This document shows, piece after piece, positions 9,754-21,682 of a stretch of 64,000 nucleotides of DNA. Positions within the stretch are counted from its first letter, which is position 1. Every line of letters begins with the position of its first letter. A program made the position numbers and the translations under genes. The notes under the pieces are model-generated. The model searched no databases. It had not been told where the DNA came from and saw only the letters and a program-made list of their open reading frames with translations. The stretch lies in the NCBI GenBank assembly GCA_029256085.1, contig JAQSYP010000010.1:55597-119596 (forward strand). The letters are read 5' to 3'. Source of the stretch: Caryophanales bacterium (GTDB taxonomy: Bacteria; Bacillota; Bacilli; CAJFEE01).

Positions 9754-9788
9754 AAAAGACTCTTATTTAAACTAAGGGTCTTTATTTA
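9754..9788 (+). terminator. Intrinsic terminator after yusF
   Basis: AAAGACTCTTA pairs with TAAGGGTCTTT (one G-U pair) around a short AT loop, followed by ATTT. Confidence 0.7.
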
Positions 9789-9859
9789 ATAAAAAAATTG
9801 TTCTACAATCGACCTAGATTTAATATTTTGATATAGACTAATCAAAGAAAAAATTTTTA

Positions 9860-9889
9860 TTGACACTTTTTTATAACTAGTGATACAAT
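9860..9889 (+). promoter_or_regulatory. Housekeeping promoter of the metNPQ leader
   Basis: TTGACA at 9860-9865 and TACAAT at 9884-9889 are separated by 18 bp, about 45 bp upstream of the S-box aptamer. Confidence 0.7.
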
Positions 9890-9934
9890 TCGATTCAGTA
9901 AGTTAATATTCTAAAAATTACAACTAAATATTTT

Positions 9935-10115
9935 CTTTCTTATCAAGAGAGGTGGAGGGACGAGGCCCTATGAAACCCGGCAACCGTCAGCGTGAAGCTG
10001 AAATGGTGCCAATTCCTGCAAAGCGCATGCTTTGAGAGATGAGAGAGCAAATTTCGTATAATGCTTTATACAATTTTGCCTTTCTGCTCTTGTGCGCAGA
10101 AAGGCTTTTTATTTT
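9935..10115 (+). promoter_or_regulatory. SAM-I (S-box) riboswitch with terminator
   Basis: The conserved S-box core is visible: AGAGGTGGAGGGA, then CCCTATGAAACCCGGCAACC, GGTGCCAATTCC, and a closing P1 strand where CTTATC (9939-9944) pairs with GATGAG (10038-10043). The expression platform ends in a strong terminator, GCCTTTCTG (10078-10086) with CAGAAAGGC (10097-10105) plus a T run. High S-adenosylmethionine is expected to stop transcription before metN. Confidence 0.97.
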
Positions 10116-10172
10116 TATAACAAACCTCAAAATAACAAACCATAAGAATAACAGACGAAGGAAGGTGTAGTT

Positions 10173-11213
10173 TTGATTAAATTATCGAATGTAAATAAGA
10201 TTTACAAGGTGAAAAACAGTAAGATTCATGCTGTAAAAGACGTAAATCTGAACATAAATGAAGGTGAGATATTCGGAATAATAGGCTATAGCGGAGCTGG
10301 TAAAAGTTCATTAATTAGAATGTTAAATCAACTTGAAAAACCTACTGAAGGTGAAATTACAATCGGGTCAAAAATAATTAGTTCGATTAAAGGTAGCGAG
10401 CTTCGTAAGGCTAGACAAGAAATTGGTATGATTTTCCAACACTTCAATCTACTATGGTCTCGTACAGTCAAGGATAACATTGCTTTTCCACTCGAAATAG
10501 CTGGTGTTAAAAAGCAAGAGATTAACAGAAGAGTAGATGAGTTGATTAAGTTAGTAGGCTTAGAAGGGCGAGAAAATTCTTATCCATCGCAACTTAGTGG
10601 TGGTCAAAAACAAAGAGTAGGTATCGCACGAGCACTTGCAAATAACCCTAGAGTATTATTATGTGACGAGGCGACTTCAGCTCTAGATCCAGAAACTACT
10701 GACCAAATATTGGATTTATTAGTTGATATTAATAAGAAACTTAATCTAACAATTGCTTTAATAACACATGAAATGCATGTAATTGAGAAAATATGCGATA
10801 GAGTAGCAGTTATGGAAAATGGTGAAATTGTTGAACTTGGTAGTGTACTTGAAGTTTTCAAATCACCAAAGGCAGAAATTACAAAGAAATTTGTTCGTCA
10901 GGTTATGGATCCTAGTGAGAATGAGAATGTAATTGCTCATTTGAAAGAAAATCATCCTACAGGAAAACTAATTAAACTTAAATTTCTAAATGAAGAGGTA
11001 GAGAAGCCTTTAATTACAACGCTTATTAGAAAATTCAACTGTGAAATTAATATCCTTCACGGAAAAATCTCCCAAACGCATATTGGTTCATATGGGGAAC
11101 TTTTCATACTTCTTAATGGAGAAGAAAACGAAATGCAAAATGCACTAAATTACATCAATGAATATGGAGCAGAGGCGGAGGTGGTGATACAAAATGGAAA
11201 AACTATTTCCTAA
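10173..11213 (+). CDS. metN: Methionine ABC importer, ATPase MetN
   Basis: The cytoplasmic ATPase (346 aa) energises methionine uptake with MetP and MetQ. Seen: Walker A GYSGAGKSS, Q-loop IFQHFNLL, signature LSGGQKQR, Walker B LLCDEATSALD, H-loop ITHEMH, and a C-terminal NIL/ACT-like regulatory domain of about 80 residues that in the family binds methionine for transinhibition. The start codon is TTG at 10173 behind AAGGAAGGTG. It overlaps metP by 20 bp, indicating translational coupling, and is controlled by the upstream S-box. Confidence 0.96.
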   Translation: MIKLSNVNKIYKVKNSKIHAVKDVNLNINEGEIFGIIGYSGAGKSSLIRMLNQLEKPTEGEITIGSKIISSIKGSELRKARQEIGMIFQHFNLLWSRTVKDNIAFPLEIAGVKKQEINRRVDELIKLVGLEGRENSYPSQLSGGQKQRVGIARALANNPRVLLCDEATSALDPETTDQILDLLVDINKKLNLTIALITHEMHVIEKICDRVAVMENGEIVELGSVLEVFKSPKAEITKKFVRQVMDPSENENVIAHLKENHPTGKLIKLKFLNEEVEKPLITTLIRKFNCEINILHGKISQTHIGSYGELFILLNGEENEMQNALNYINEYGAEAEVVIQNGKTIS

Positions 11214-11859
11214 TGTTAAGTGGGAAACAATTTTTGAAGCAACTCAAGAAACTCTTTATATGACTGCAGTTTCCGTAGTCGCAACGTTCATCCTTGGATT
11301 GCTACTTGGGCTTGTTCTATTTTTAACATCAAAGGGTAACCTATGGGAGAACAAATTTATAAATTCAATAGTTTCATCAGTAGTAAATATCTTTAGATCA
11401 ATTCCATTCATTATTTTAATCATATTATTAATACCATTTACAATGTTCATTATAAAAACGATGTTAGGTGCCAATGCTGCGTTGCCCGCGCTAATAATTG
11501 GAGCAGCACCGTTCTATGCAAGACTTGTAGAAATTGCGCTGAGAGAAATCGATAAAGGTGTAATCGAAGCAACTCGTGCGATGGGTGCAAAGACTTCAAC
11601 CATAATTTTTAAAGTTTTAATTCCTGAGTCACTTCCAGCACTTGTATCTGGAATTACAGTAACTTCAATTGCTTTAGTTGGTTATACAGCAATGGCGGGT
11701 GTAGTTGGAGCAGGTGGACTTGGAAACCTAGCTTACTTAGAAGGGTTTCAAAGATCTCAAAATGACGTAACATTCGTAGCAACAATAACAATTTTAATTA
11801 TTGTTTTCGCCATCCAGTTTCTGGGTGATTTTATAACAAACAAACTTGATAAACGTTAA
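11194..11859 (+). CDS. metP: Methionine ABC importer, permease MetP
   Basis: The membrane permease (221 aa) of the methionine importer has five predicted hydrophobic spans. Seen: the EAA loop EATRAMGAKTSTIIFKVLIPESLPALVSG, which docks to MetN, and the glycine-rich GVVGAGGLGNLA near the C-terminus. It starts inside the end of metN and is followed by metQ after 13 bp. Confidence 0.95.
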   Translation: MEKLFPNVKWETIFEATQETLYMTAVSVVATFILGLLLGLVLFLTSKGNLWENKFINSIVSSVVNIFRSIPFIILIILLIPFTMFIIKTMLGANAALPALIIGAAPFYARLVEIALREIDKGVIEATRAMGAKTSTIIFKVLIPESLPALVSGITVTSIALVGYTAMAGVVGAGGLGNLAYLEGFQRSQNDVTFVATITILIIVFAIQFLGDFITNKLDKR

Positions 11860-11872
11860 GGGGGAAACCAAA

Positions 11873-12718
11873 ATGAAAAAAATCTTATTAACAGTATTTA
11901 CATTAGTTGCAATCCTAGCACTAGCTGCTTGTGGTGGCGACAAGAAAGAAACAAGTGACAAAGAAACAGGAAAAAAAGAAACAACAAAATTAGTAGTAGG
12001 TGCGTCTAACGTTCCTCACGCTGAAATTTTAGAAGAAGCTAAACCATTATTAGAAAAAGAAGGTATTGAATTAGAAATCGTGACTTTCCAAGACTACATT
12101 CTACCTAACAAAGCTTTAGAAAATAAAGAATTGGATGCAAACTATTTCCAACACGTACCATACCTTGAATCGCAAATTAAAGATTTCGGTTATAAGTTCG
12201 TTAACGCTGGTGGTATTCACATCGAGCCAATCGGTGTTTATAGCAAAAAGCACAAGAGCTTAGATGATCTTCCAAAAGGTGCTACTGTAATTATGAGTAA
12301 CTCTGTTGCAGACCATGGTCGTATGTTATCACTTTTACAAGCTGAAGGTTTAATCAAACTTAAAGATGGTGTTGATCAAACTAAAGCAACTGTTGCTGAT
12401 ATCGCAGAAAATAAAAAAGAGTTAAAGTTCAAGACTGATATCGAAGCTGGATTACTTCCGAAGGCTTACCAAAACAATGAAGGGGACGCAGTATTAATTA
12501 ACACTAACTATGCAATTGATGCTGGTTTAAACCCAATGGAAGATGCAATCGCACTTGAGGGATCTGAATCTCCATATGTTAACATCATCACTGTTAGAGA
12601 AGGCGATGAGAAGAAAGATAGCATTGACAAGTTAGTTAAAGTATTACACTCAGATGAAATTCAAGATTTCATTAAATCAGAATATAAAGGTGCAGTAGTA
12701 CCAGTATCAGGTCACTAA
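11873..12718 (+). CDS. metQ: Methionine-binding lipoprotein MetQ
   Basis: The extracellular substrate-binding lipoprotein (281 aa, NlpA family) captures methionine for MetNP. Seen: signal peptide MKKILLTVFTLVAILALAAC with lipobox LAAC, then a Lys/Glu-rich linker and the periplasmic-binding fold with segments NYFQHVPYLES and GIHIEPIGVYSKK. The start is the ATG at 11873, because AAGGGGGAAA precedes it and it gives a proper signal peptide; an upstream TTG is not needed. It is the last gene before a terminator. Confidence 0.95.
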   Translation: MKKILLTVFTLVAILALAACGGDKKETSDKETGKKETTKLVVGASNVPHAEILEEAKPLLEKEGIELEIVTFQDYILPNKALENKELDANYFQHVPYLESQIKDFGYKFVNAGGIHIEPIGVYSKKHKSLDDLPKGATVIMSNSVADHGRMLSLLQAEGLIKLKDGVDQTKATVADIAENKKELKFKTDIEAGLLPKAYQNNEGDAVLINTNYAIDAGLNPMEDAIALEGSESPYVNIITVREGDEKKDSIDKLVKVLHSDEIQDFIKSEYKGAVVPVSGH

Positions 12719-12721
12719 AAT

Positions 12722-12768
12722 GAAATAAACCCGTTAAACTTTTAAAAAGTTTGCGGGTTTATTTTTTA
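12722..12768 (+). terminator. Intrinsic terminator of metNPQ
   Basis: AAATAAACCCG pairs with CGGGTTTATTT across a loop that itself can fold (AAACTTTTAAAAAGTTT), followed by a T run. Confidence 0.9.
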
Positions 12769-12802
12769 GATAAAGTATAAATTTCTATTGGTACACTCGG
12801 AT

Positions 12803-12910
12803 AAACTGCTCGCTTTCCGCGGGCACGGCCTTAGGCTATTTTTGCAAGTTTCACTTGCGGAAATGGATTTTCGGCTCGTGCTGTTCTCGCTGTAGTCGAG
12901 CAGTTTTTTT
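12803..12910. repeat. 108-bp palindromic element R2 (same family as R3)
   Basis: Bounded by AAACTGC (12803) and GCAGTTT (ending 12906). It contains CTCGCTTTCCGCGGGCACGG, an internal TTGCAAGT hairpin, AAATGGATTTT and GGCTCGTGCT. It is largely the same sequence as the element at 18550-18657 and has the same length. A small reading frame overlapping it (12855-13049) looks spurious. The T run at its right end flows directly into array C. Confidence 0.75.
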
Positions 12911-12963
12911 TCGACATGACGGTGCGATATATACTAATGACGGTGCGATATTTTTTAAAAAAA
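12909..12963 (+). repeat. 21-bp phased array C (leader TTTCGACA, word GTGCG x2)
   Basis: TTTCGACA at 12909-12916 is followed by GTGCG at 12922 and 12943, with the same 13-bp and 21-bp offsets as arrays A, B, D and E. Both units read GACGGTGCGATAT. A third position (12964) does not carry the word, so the array is short or decayed. Confidence 0.65.
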
Positions 12964-13149
12964 CTACTGCTCGGCAATCGCTATTGAAAGGCAACTTTAT
13001 TTTTTTCTATATTATGGAAGAAAAAAATTTTCAAATATGTGTAGCATAAAAATCAGCGGTAAATACAGTATTAGTAACATGTAAATAGTGTAAACTGAAT
13101 ATGATTATAAAAATAAGTCGGAAATGTGAAGATTTATGATTTGAAATTA

Positions 13150-13175
13150 ATTATCATATAGTTTAAGATGATAAT
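13150..13175. promoter_or_regulatory. Inverted repeat upstream of sufC, weakly Fur/PerR-box-like
   Basis: ATTATCAT (13150-13157) and ATGATAAT (13168-13175) form a perfect inverted repeat 70 bp before sufC. The right arm continues as GATAATGAGAAT, which resembles half of a Fur-family box. The match is partial. The remaining spacer (12964-13244) is AT-rich without other clear signals. Confidence 0.3.
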
Positions 13176-13244
13176 GAGAATAAATTGAGAATAGTAATAT
13201 CATAAGGTATTTCTCAATAGATTAATCTTCTAGGAGGTTTATAA

Positions 13245-14024
13245 ATGGCTACTTCTACACTAAAAATAAACGATTTACACGTTTCAATCGAGGGTAAAGA
13301 AATTCTCAAAGGAGTTAACCTTGAAATTAAAGGTGGAGAATTCCACGCAATTATGGGTCCAAACGGTACAGGTAAGTCAACCTTATCTTCGACTATCATG
13401 GGTCATCCTAAATATGAAGTTACTAAAGGTACAATTTTTATAGATGATAAAAATGTTTTAGAGATGGAAGTTGATGAACGTGCTAAAGCAGGATTGTTTT
13501 TAGCAATGCAATACCCGTCAGAAATAAGTGGCGTTACAAATTCAGACTTCTTACGTTCTGCAATTAACGCAAAGCGTCCTGAAGGTGACGAAATTTCATT
13601 AATGAAATTTATCCGTCAACTAGACGATAAAATGAAATTTTTAGAAATGGATGAGAAGTTTGCACATCGTTACTTAAACGAAGGGTTCTCTGGTGGAGAA
13701 AAGAAACGTAATGAAATTCTTCAATTAATGTTATTACAACCAAAGTTTGCAATTTTAGATGAAATTGACTCAGGTCTTGATATTGACGCATTAAAAGTTG
13801 TTGCAAAAGGAATTAATGAGATGCGTTCAGAAGAATTTGCATGCTTAATGATTACACATTATCAAAGATTATTAGATTATATAACTCCAGATCATGTTCA
13901 CGTTATGATGAATGGAAAAATCGTTAAATCAGGTGGAGCTGAACTAGTTCATCGCTTAGAAAACGAAGGTTACGACTGGATTAAAAAGGAATTAGGTATC
14001 GAAGACGCACAAGTAGGACAGTAA
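13245..14024 (+). CDS. sufC: Fe-S assembly ATPase SufC
   Basis: A soluble ABC-type ATPase (259 aa) that works with SufB and SufD as the scaffold building Fe-S clusters. Seen: Walker A GPNGTGKST, the SufC-type signature GFSGGEKKRNEI, Walker B FAILDEIDSGLDIDAL and H-loop ITHYQR. AGGAGG sits before the ATG. It is the first gene of a sufCDSUB operon in the same order as B. subtilis. Confidence 0.97.
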   Translation: MATSTLKINDLHVSIEGKEILKGVNLEIKGGEFHAIMGPNGTGKSTLSSTIMGHPKYEVTKGTIFIDDKNVLEMEVDERAKAGLFLAMQYPSEISGVTNSDFLRSAINAKRPEGDEISLMKFIRQLDDKMKFLEMDEKFAHRYLNEGFSGGEKKRNEILQLMLLQPKFAILDEIDSGLDIDALKVVAKGINEMRSEEFACLMITHYQRLLDYITPDHVHVMMNGKIVKSGGAELVHRLENEGYDWIKKELGIEDAQVGQ

Positions 14025-14046
14025 GCGTAGAGGAGGAAGGTACAGT

Positions 14047-16988
<2,942 letters not shown>

Positions 16989-17008
16989 TAGAAAAGGAGG
17001 GAACTAGA

Positions 17009-18406
17009 GTGTCAAATAACGGACCAGATATTGGCGAATATAAATATGGTTTTTCTGATAAGGACGTTTCAATTTTCCGTTCTAAAGCAGGATTGACTAA
17101 AGAAATAGTAGAAGAAATTTCAAGAATGAAAAAAGAACCTCAGTGGATGCTAGACTTTAGATTAAAATCACTAGAGTTATTCTATAGTCTTCCAATGCCA
17201 CAATGGGGTGGCGATTTATCTGAATTATGCTTTGATGATATAACATACTATGTTAAACCTTCAGAGAAATCAGAAAAATCATGGGATGAAGTTCCGGAAG
17301 AAATTAAAAACACTTTTGATAAACTAGGTATCCCTGAAGCTGAACAAAAGTATTTAGCTGGCGTTTCGGCTCAGTACGAATCAGAAGTTGTTTACCATAA
17401 CATGCAAGAAGATCTTGAAAACTTAGGTGTTGTTTTTAAAGATACAGATAGTGCTTTAAAAGAAAATGAGGAAGTTTTCCGTGAGCATTTCTCAAAAGTT
17501 GTACCACCAACTGACAATAAGTTTGCTGCATTAAATTCAGCTGTATGGTCAGGTGGATCTTTCATTTACGTACCAAAAGGCGTAAAAGTTGATACTCCTT
17601 TACAAGCTTACTTCCGAATTAATTCTGAAAAAATGGGTCAATTCGAAAGAACGTTAATTATCGTTGATGAAGATGCGCACGTACACTACGTTGAGGGATG
17701 TACAGCTCCAGTTTATACAACGCACTCGTTACACAGTGCTGTTGTTGAAATCATTGTTAAAAAAGGTGCTTATTGCCGATATACAACAATTCAAAACTGG
17801 GCAAATAACGTATTCAACTTAGTTACTAAGCGTACAGTTTGTGAAGAGAATGCAACGATGGAATGGATTGATGGTAACATTGGTTCTAAACTAACAATGA
17901 AATATCCTGCTGTAATTTTAAAAGGTGAGGGCGCAAGAGGGTTAACACTTTCTATTGCTATTGCTGGTAAAGGCCAACACCAAGATGCAGGATCAAAAAT
18001 GATTCACTTAGCACCGAATACTTCATCTACTATCGTTTCTAAATCGATTGCTAAACATGGTGGTAAAGTAAATTACCGTGGTATCGTTCATTTTGGTAGA
18101 AAGTCAGATGGCTCTCGTTCAAATATTGAATGTGATACTTTAATACTTGATAATCAATCAGTATCAGATACAATTCCTTATAATGAGATTTTGAATGATA
18201 ACGTCTCATTAGAACACGAAGCAAAGGTTTCTAAAGTGTCAGAGGAACAACTATTCTATTTAATGAGTCGTGGTATTTCTGAGCAAGAAGCAACAGAAAT
18301 GATCGTAATGGGCTTTATCGAGCCATTCACACGCGAGCTTCCAATGGAATATGCCGTTGAAATGAATAGATTGATTAAGTTCGAGATGGAAGGTAGTATT
18401 GGATAA
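17009..18406 (+). CDS. sufB: Fe-S assembly scaffold SufB
   Basis: The principal cluster-assembly scaffold (465 aa) of the SufBCD complex. Seen: the N-terminal [12 protein letters not shown], the HYVEGCTAP stretch with a conserved cysteine, and [13 protein letters not shown] and [13 protein letters not shown] C-terminal segments. The GTG at 17009 is chosen because AAAAGGAGGG precedes it at good spacing; upstream in-frame ATGs fall inside sufU. It ends the operon, with a large hairpin terminator 24 bp downstream. Confidence 0.96.
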   Translation: MSNNGPDIGEYKYGFSDKDVSIFRSKAGLTKEIVEEISRMKKEPQWMLDFRLKSLELFYSLPMPQWGGDLSELCFDDITYYVKPSEKSEKSWDEVPEEIKNTFDKLGIPEAEQKYLAGVSAQYESEVVYHNMQEDLENLGVVFKDTDSALKENEEVFREHFSKVVPPTDNKFAALNSAVWSGGSFIYVPKGVKVDTPLQAYFRINSEKMGQFERTLIIVDEDAHVHYVEGCTAPVYTTHSLHSAVVEIIVKKGAYCRYTTIQNWANNVFNLVTKRTVCEENATMEWIDGNIGSKLTMKYPAVILKGEGARGLTLSIAIAGKGQHQDAGSKMIHLAPNTSSTIVSKSIAKHGGKVNYRGIVHFGRKSDGSRSNIECDTLILDNQSVSDTIPYNEILNDNVSLEHEAKVSKVSEEQLFYLMSRGISEQEATEMIVMGFIEPFTRELPMEYAVEMNRLIKFEMEGSIG

Positions 18407-18429
18407 CCGTCTGTAAATCATAAAAATTT

Positions 18430-18486
18430 AGGTTGATGTTTAGAATCTGCTCGCTTTACGCAGATTCACTAACATCAACCTTTTTG
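18430..18486 (+). terminator. Intrinsic terminator of the suf operon
   Basis: AGGTTGATGTT pairs with AACATCAACCT, enclosing a second hairpin (AATCTGC / GCAGATT), followed by TTTTTG. Confidence 0.9.
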
Positions 18487-18549
18487 TATTCTTTACCAAA
18501 TTAACTTCAAAGTTAAAGATAATATAAGATATTATTATAACACTCGCAG

Positions 18550-18657
18550 AAACTGCTCGCTTTCCGCGGGCACGGCCTCAACTAATTTTTGCAAGTTTAC
18601 AAAACTTGCAAAAATGGATTTTTGGCTCGTGCTTTTCCCGCTGGAGTCAAGCAGTTT
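18550..18657. repeat. 108-bp palindromic element R3 (same family as R2)
   Basis: Bounded by AAACTGC (18550) and GCAGTTT (18651-18657). It shares CTCGCTTTCCGCGGGCACGG, the TTTTTGCAAGTTT hairpin, AATGGATTTTTGGCTCGTGCT and the C-C-CTG-AGTC stretch with R2, 5.7 kb to the left. It lies exactly between the suf terminator and the restriction genes, so it may mark the left edge of the island. Confidence 0.75.
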
Positions 18658-18733
18658 CTAGCTGCGTGAACTATCATGTTTATCTTAATTTGTAAAAATA
18701 GGAATTAATCTAAAACTAAACTTATTTTTTTAG

Positions 18734-18739
18734 TATAAT
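18734..18739 (+). promoter_or_regulatory. Candidate -10 box for hsdR
   Basis: TATAAT (within TTAGTATAATAG) lies 30 bp before the hsdR ATG. The -35 region is poor. Confidence 0.45.
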
Positions 18740-18768
18740 AGAAGGACCATGGTATAGGAGGTTCCAGT

Positions 18769-21522
18769 ATGGCATACCAATCCGAAGCAGAACTTGAAAA
18801 AAACCTATATAAACAACTTGCGAGGCAAGGCTACCAAGCAGTCAAGATCGCAGACTATAACTCTTTATTAGCTAACTTTAAACAACAACTTAACTTATTC
18901 AATGAACATAAACTAAATGGACAACCATTATCAGATATTGAATTTAAGAGAGTTCTTACTTTAATCGAAGGAAAAAGTATCTACGATTCTGCCAAAATCC
19001 TACGAGATAAATTATTAATCGAACGTGAAGATGGTACTCAATTATATGTTGAATTACTAAACACAAAAGATTGGTGTAAAAATCTATTTCAGGTTACAAC
19101 ACAAACTACTGTAACGGGTAAGTATACAAATCGTTATGACGTTACTATTCTAATTAACGGGTTACCACTCGTTCAAATAGAATTAAAAAGACGAGGATTA
19201 GACTTTAAAGAAGCATTTAACCAAATCCAGCGCTATCGTCGTCATACATTTCCTGGTTTATATCGTTTTCTACAAATCTTTATTATAAGTAATGGTGTCG
19301 ATACAAAATATTTTTCCAATTCTGATTATGATATACAGTATGGGTTTACTTTCTTTTGGACAGATGAAAAAAATGAATTGATAACAAACTTACAAAGTTT
19401 TAGTAGTACTTTCTTAAATACATGCCATCTTGCAAAAATGATTAGTCGGTATATGATCATTAATGATACAGATAAGGCTTTAATGGTAATGCGCCCTTAT
19501 CAAGTTTATGCAGTAGAAGCACTCGTGAAGCGGGCAATGGATACTAATAATAACGGTTACGTCTGGCATACAACTGGTTCGGGTAAAACGCTTACTTCTT
19601 TCAAGACAGGGCAAATTTTAGCTGATGAAGGAAGTATAAAAAAAGTATTCTTTCTTGTTGATCGCCAAGACTTAGATAGTCAAACAATTTCTGAGTTCAA
19701 CAAGTTCCAGAAGGGAGCTGTTGACCGAACTGACAAAACAGAGATACTTATTGATCAAATTCAGAATCCAATGAAACGATTCATTGTGACAACAATCCAA
19801 AAGATGAATAATGCGATAAAAAATCCAAGATACATAAAAATTATGGAACCTTATAGACAAGAAAAGGTCGTTTTCATTATTGATGAATGTCATCGTAGCC
19901 AGTTCGGTGATATGCGAAAAGAGATTGATCGTCACTTCCAGAATGCCCAATATTTTGGGTTCACTGGAACGCCTCGATTTGTTGAAAATAAGAGTCAAGA
20001 TGGGCGAACAACTGCAGATCTTTTTGAAAAATGCTTACATCATTATCTAATCAAAGATGCAATCCGTGATGGCAACGTACTTGGGTTTTCAGTAGAATAC
20101 ATTCGCACTTTTAATGCTAAAATTAATGAAACAGATGATACAAAAGTTCAAGGTATTGATACTGATGAAGTGTGGAATGATGAACGACGTTTAAACTTAA
20201 TTGCTGACCACATAATTAATAATCATCAACGTCGTTCCAAAAGCAAAGGCTACTGTGCTATGTTCGCAGTAGATTCGATTCCAACTTTAATCAAGTATTA
20301 TGATATTTTTAAAGCTAAGAACCATAACTTAAAGATTGCTGGAATTTTTTCATATGGACAAAATGAGGAAAGTGATGGAACAGGTGAACATTCTCGTGAG
20401 GTGTTGGATCGTATGATTTTAGACTATAACCAAATCTACGACACAGACTACTCCACTGAAACATGGGATCGTTATTTCTCAGATGTATCAAAGAAAGTAA
20501 AAAATTCTCAAATAGATATTTTACTAGTTGTAAAGATGTTCTTAACTGGATTTGATAGCAAGCCACTGAATACTCTATATGTTGATAAGAACATGGTATA
20601 CCATGACTTGTTGCAAGCGTATAGCCGAACAAATCGTGTAGAGAAAGCAACAAAGCCATATGGAAACATTGTTTGCTATAGAAATTTAAAAGAAAAGACA
20701 GATGAAGCAATAAAATTATTCTCTAAAACAGACAATGTAGATACTGTTCTAATGGGTAGCTACGATGAATATTTAAAAGTGTTCAGGGAGGCTGTAAGAA
20801 ATTTACGTAATGTAGCCGTCATTCCTGAGGATGTAGATGACTTAGAAAGAGAAGAAGATAAGCGGAATTTTATTGTAGCGTTCAAAAGTGTAACAAAACT
20901 CCTTCAGCGTTTGCAGTCATTCTCTGATTTTGAATTTAATGAAACAGAATTAACGATCTCGCAGCAAACATATGAGGATTTTAAGAGCAAATACTTCAAA
21001 ATATACGAAGATTTTAAACGAAGCGAAGTTCATAAAGAATCGATTTTACATGACATTAATTTTGAGTTAGAACTAATGCATACTGACAAGATTAATGTCA
21101 GCTATATTTTAAACTTGATTGCAAATCTAAACACAGCAAATAAAAAGGAACGAGATAAAGAAATTCGTTTTATTAAACAAGAATTAGACCATGCATCTGA
21201 TCCGAAATTACGTCTAAAAATTGAGTTAATAAAAGGTTTCTTAGATAAGGTCGCACCGACGTTAGCACCCGATCAGTCTGTTATGGATGCATACAATCGA
21301 TATGAAGAAGAAATGAGCCAGCAAGAACTTTCATCATTTGCTAAACAAGTAAATATTGAAGACAGGGTATTACGTGAACAAGTTTCAATGTATGAGTATT
21401 CTAGTTTAATTGAAAAAAATTCGATTATGGATTCTTTATCAGGATCATTCTTGAAAAAGAATAAAACAATTAAAGCTATTACAACGTTTATCTGTGATTT
21501 TACAGAAAAGTATGGTGCATAA
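18769..21522 (+). CDS. hsdR: Type I restriction endonuclease, R subunit HsdR
   Basis: The motor and nuclease subunit (917 aa) translocates DNA using ATP and cuts when complexes collide. Seen: a PD-(D/E)xK nuclease core with D124 in NRYDVT and E138-x-K140 in IELKRRG, Walker A TTGSGKT at about 268-274, the DECH box (D372-H375), FTGTPRF, LLVVKMFLTGFDS and the QAYSRTNR motif VI, then a helical C-terminal region. All key residues are present and length is normal. AGGAGG precedes the ATG. It has its own terminator, so it is a separate unit from the hsdM-hsdS operon. Its placement between sufB and yunE breaks the B. subtilis-like order. Confidence 0.96.
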   Translation: MAYQSEAELEKNLYKQLARQGYQAVKIADYNSLLANFKQQLNLFNEHKLNGQPLSDIEFKRVLTLIEGKSIYDSAKILRDKLLIEREDGTQLYVELLNTKDWCKNLFQVTTQTTVTGKYTNRYDVTILINGLPLVQIELKRRGLDFKEAFNQIQRYRRHTFPGLYRFLQIFIISNGVDTKYFSNSDYDIQYGFTFFWTDEKNELITNLQSFSSTFLNTCHLAKMISRYMIINDTDKALMVMRPYQVYAVEALVKRAMDTNNNGYVWHTTGSGKTLTSFKTGQILADEGSIKKVFFLVDRQDLDSQTISEFNKFQKGAVDRTDKTEILIDQIQNPMKRFIVTTIQKMNNAIKNPRYIKIMEPYRQEKVVFIIDECHRSQFGDMRKEIDRHFQNAQYFGFTGTPRFVENKSQDGRTTADLFEKCLHHYLIKDAIRDGNVLGFSVEYIRTFNAKINETDDTKVQGIDTDEVWNDERRLNLIADHIINNHQRRSKSKGYCAMFAVDSIPTLIKYYDIFKAKNHNLKIAGIFSYGQNEESDGTGEHSREVLDRMILDYNQIYDTDYSTETWDRYFSDVSKKVKNSQIDILLVVKMFLTGFDSKPLNTLYVDKNMVYHDLLQAYSRTNRVEKATKPYGNIVCYRNLKEKTDEAIKLFSKTDNVDTVLMGSYDEYLKVFREAVRNLRNVAVIPEDVDDLEREEDKRNFIVAFKSVTKLLQRLQSFSDFEFNETELTISQQTYEDFKSKYFKIYEDFKRSEVHKESILHDINFELELMHTDKINVSYILNLIANLNTANKKERDKEIRFIKQELDHASDPKLRLKIELIKGFLDKVAPTLAPDQSVMDAYNRYEEEMSQQELSSFAKQVNIEDRVLREQVSMYEYSSLIEKNSIMDSLSGSFLKKNKTIKAITTFICDFTEKYGA

Positions 21523-21540
21523 ACTTCACTCTTCTTGCTT

Positions 21541-21567
21541 AAGAACGCTAACCCAGCGTTCTTTTTG
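21541..21567 (+). terminator. Intrinsic terminator after hsdR
   Basis: AAGAACGCT pairs with AGCGTTCTT around AACCC, followed by TTTG. Confidence 0.85.
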
Positions 21568-21574
21568 TGTTATT

Positions 21575-21670
21575 TTAAAAAATATCATTAAAAAATAAAC
21601 GTTTCTCTTGATAGTTTTTAAAATATCACATATAATAAACTTATAATTTATGATATATTAAAAAATATCA
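21575..21670. promoter_or_regulatory. Three TTAAAA(A)ATATCA repeats before the hsd modification operon
   Basis: TTAAAAAATATCA (21575-21587), TTTAAAATATCA (21617-21628) and TTAAAAAATATCA (21658-21670) recur with ends 41 and 42 bp apart. The last is part of a dyad, TGATAT (21651-21656) with ATATCA (21665-21670), ending 12 bp before the start of the small specificity gene and abutting its ribosome site. The layout suggests a multi-site operator controlling the modification genes; the protein that binds is unknown. Confidence 0.5.
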
Positions 21671-21682
21671 AGGGGGTGTGAT

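Noticed and set aside
12855..13049. A 64-codon open frame overlapping R2 and array C
   Set aside because: It begins inside a palindromic repeat, has no ribosome site, an odd Cys/Arg/Phe-rich composition, and depends on non-coding repeat sequence.
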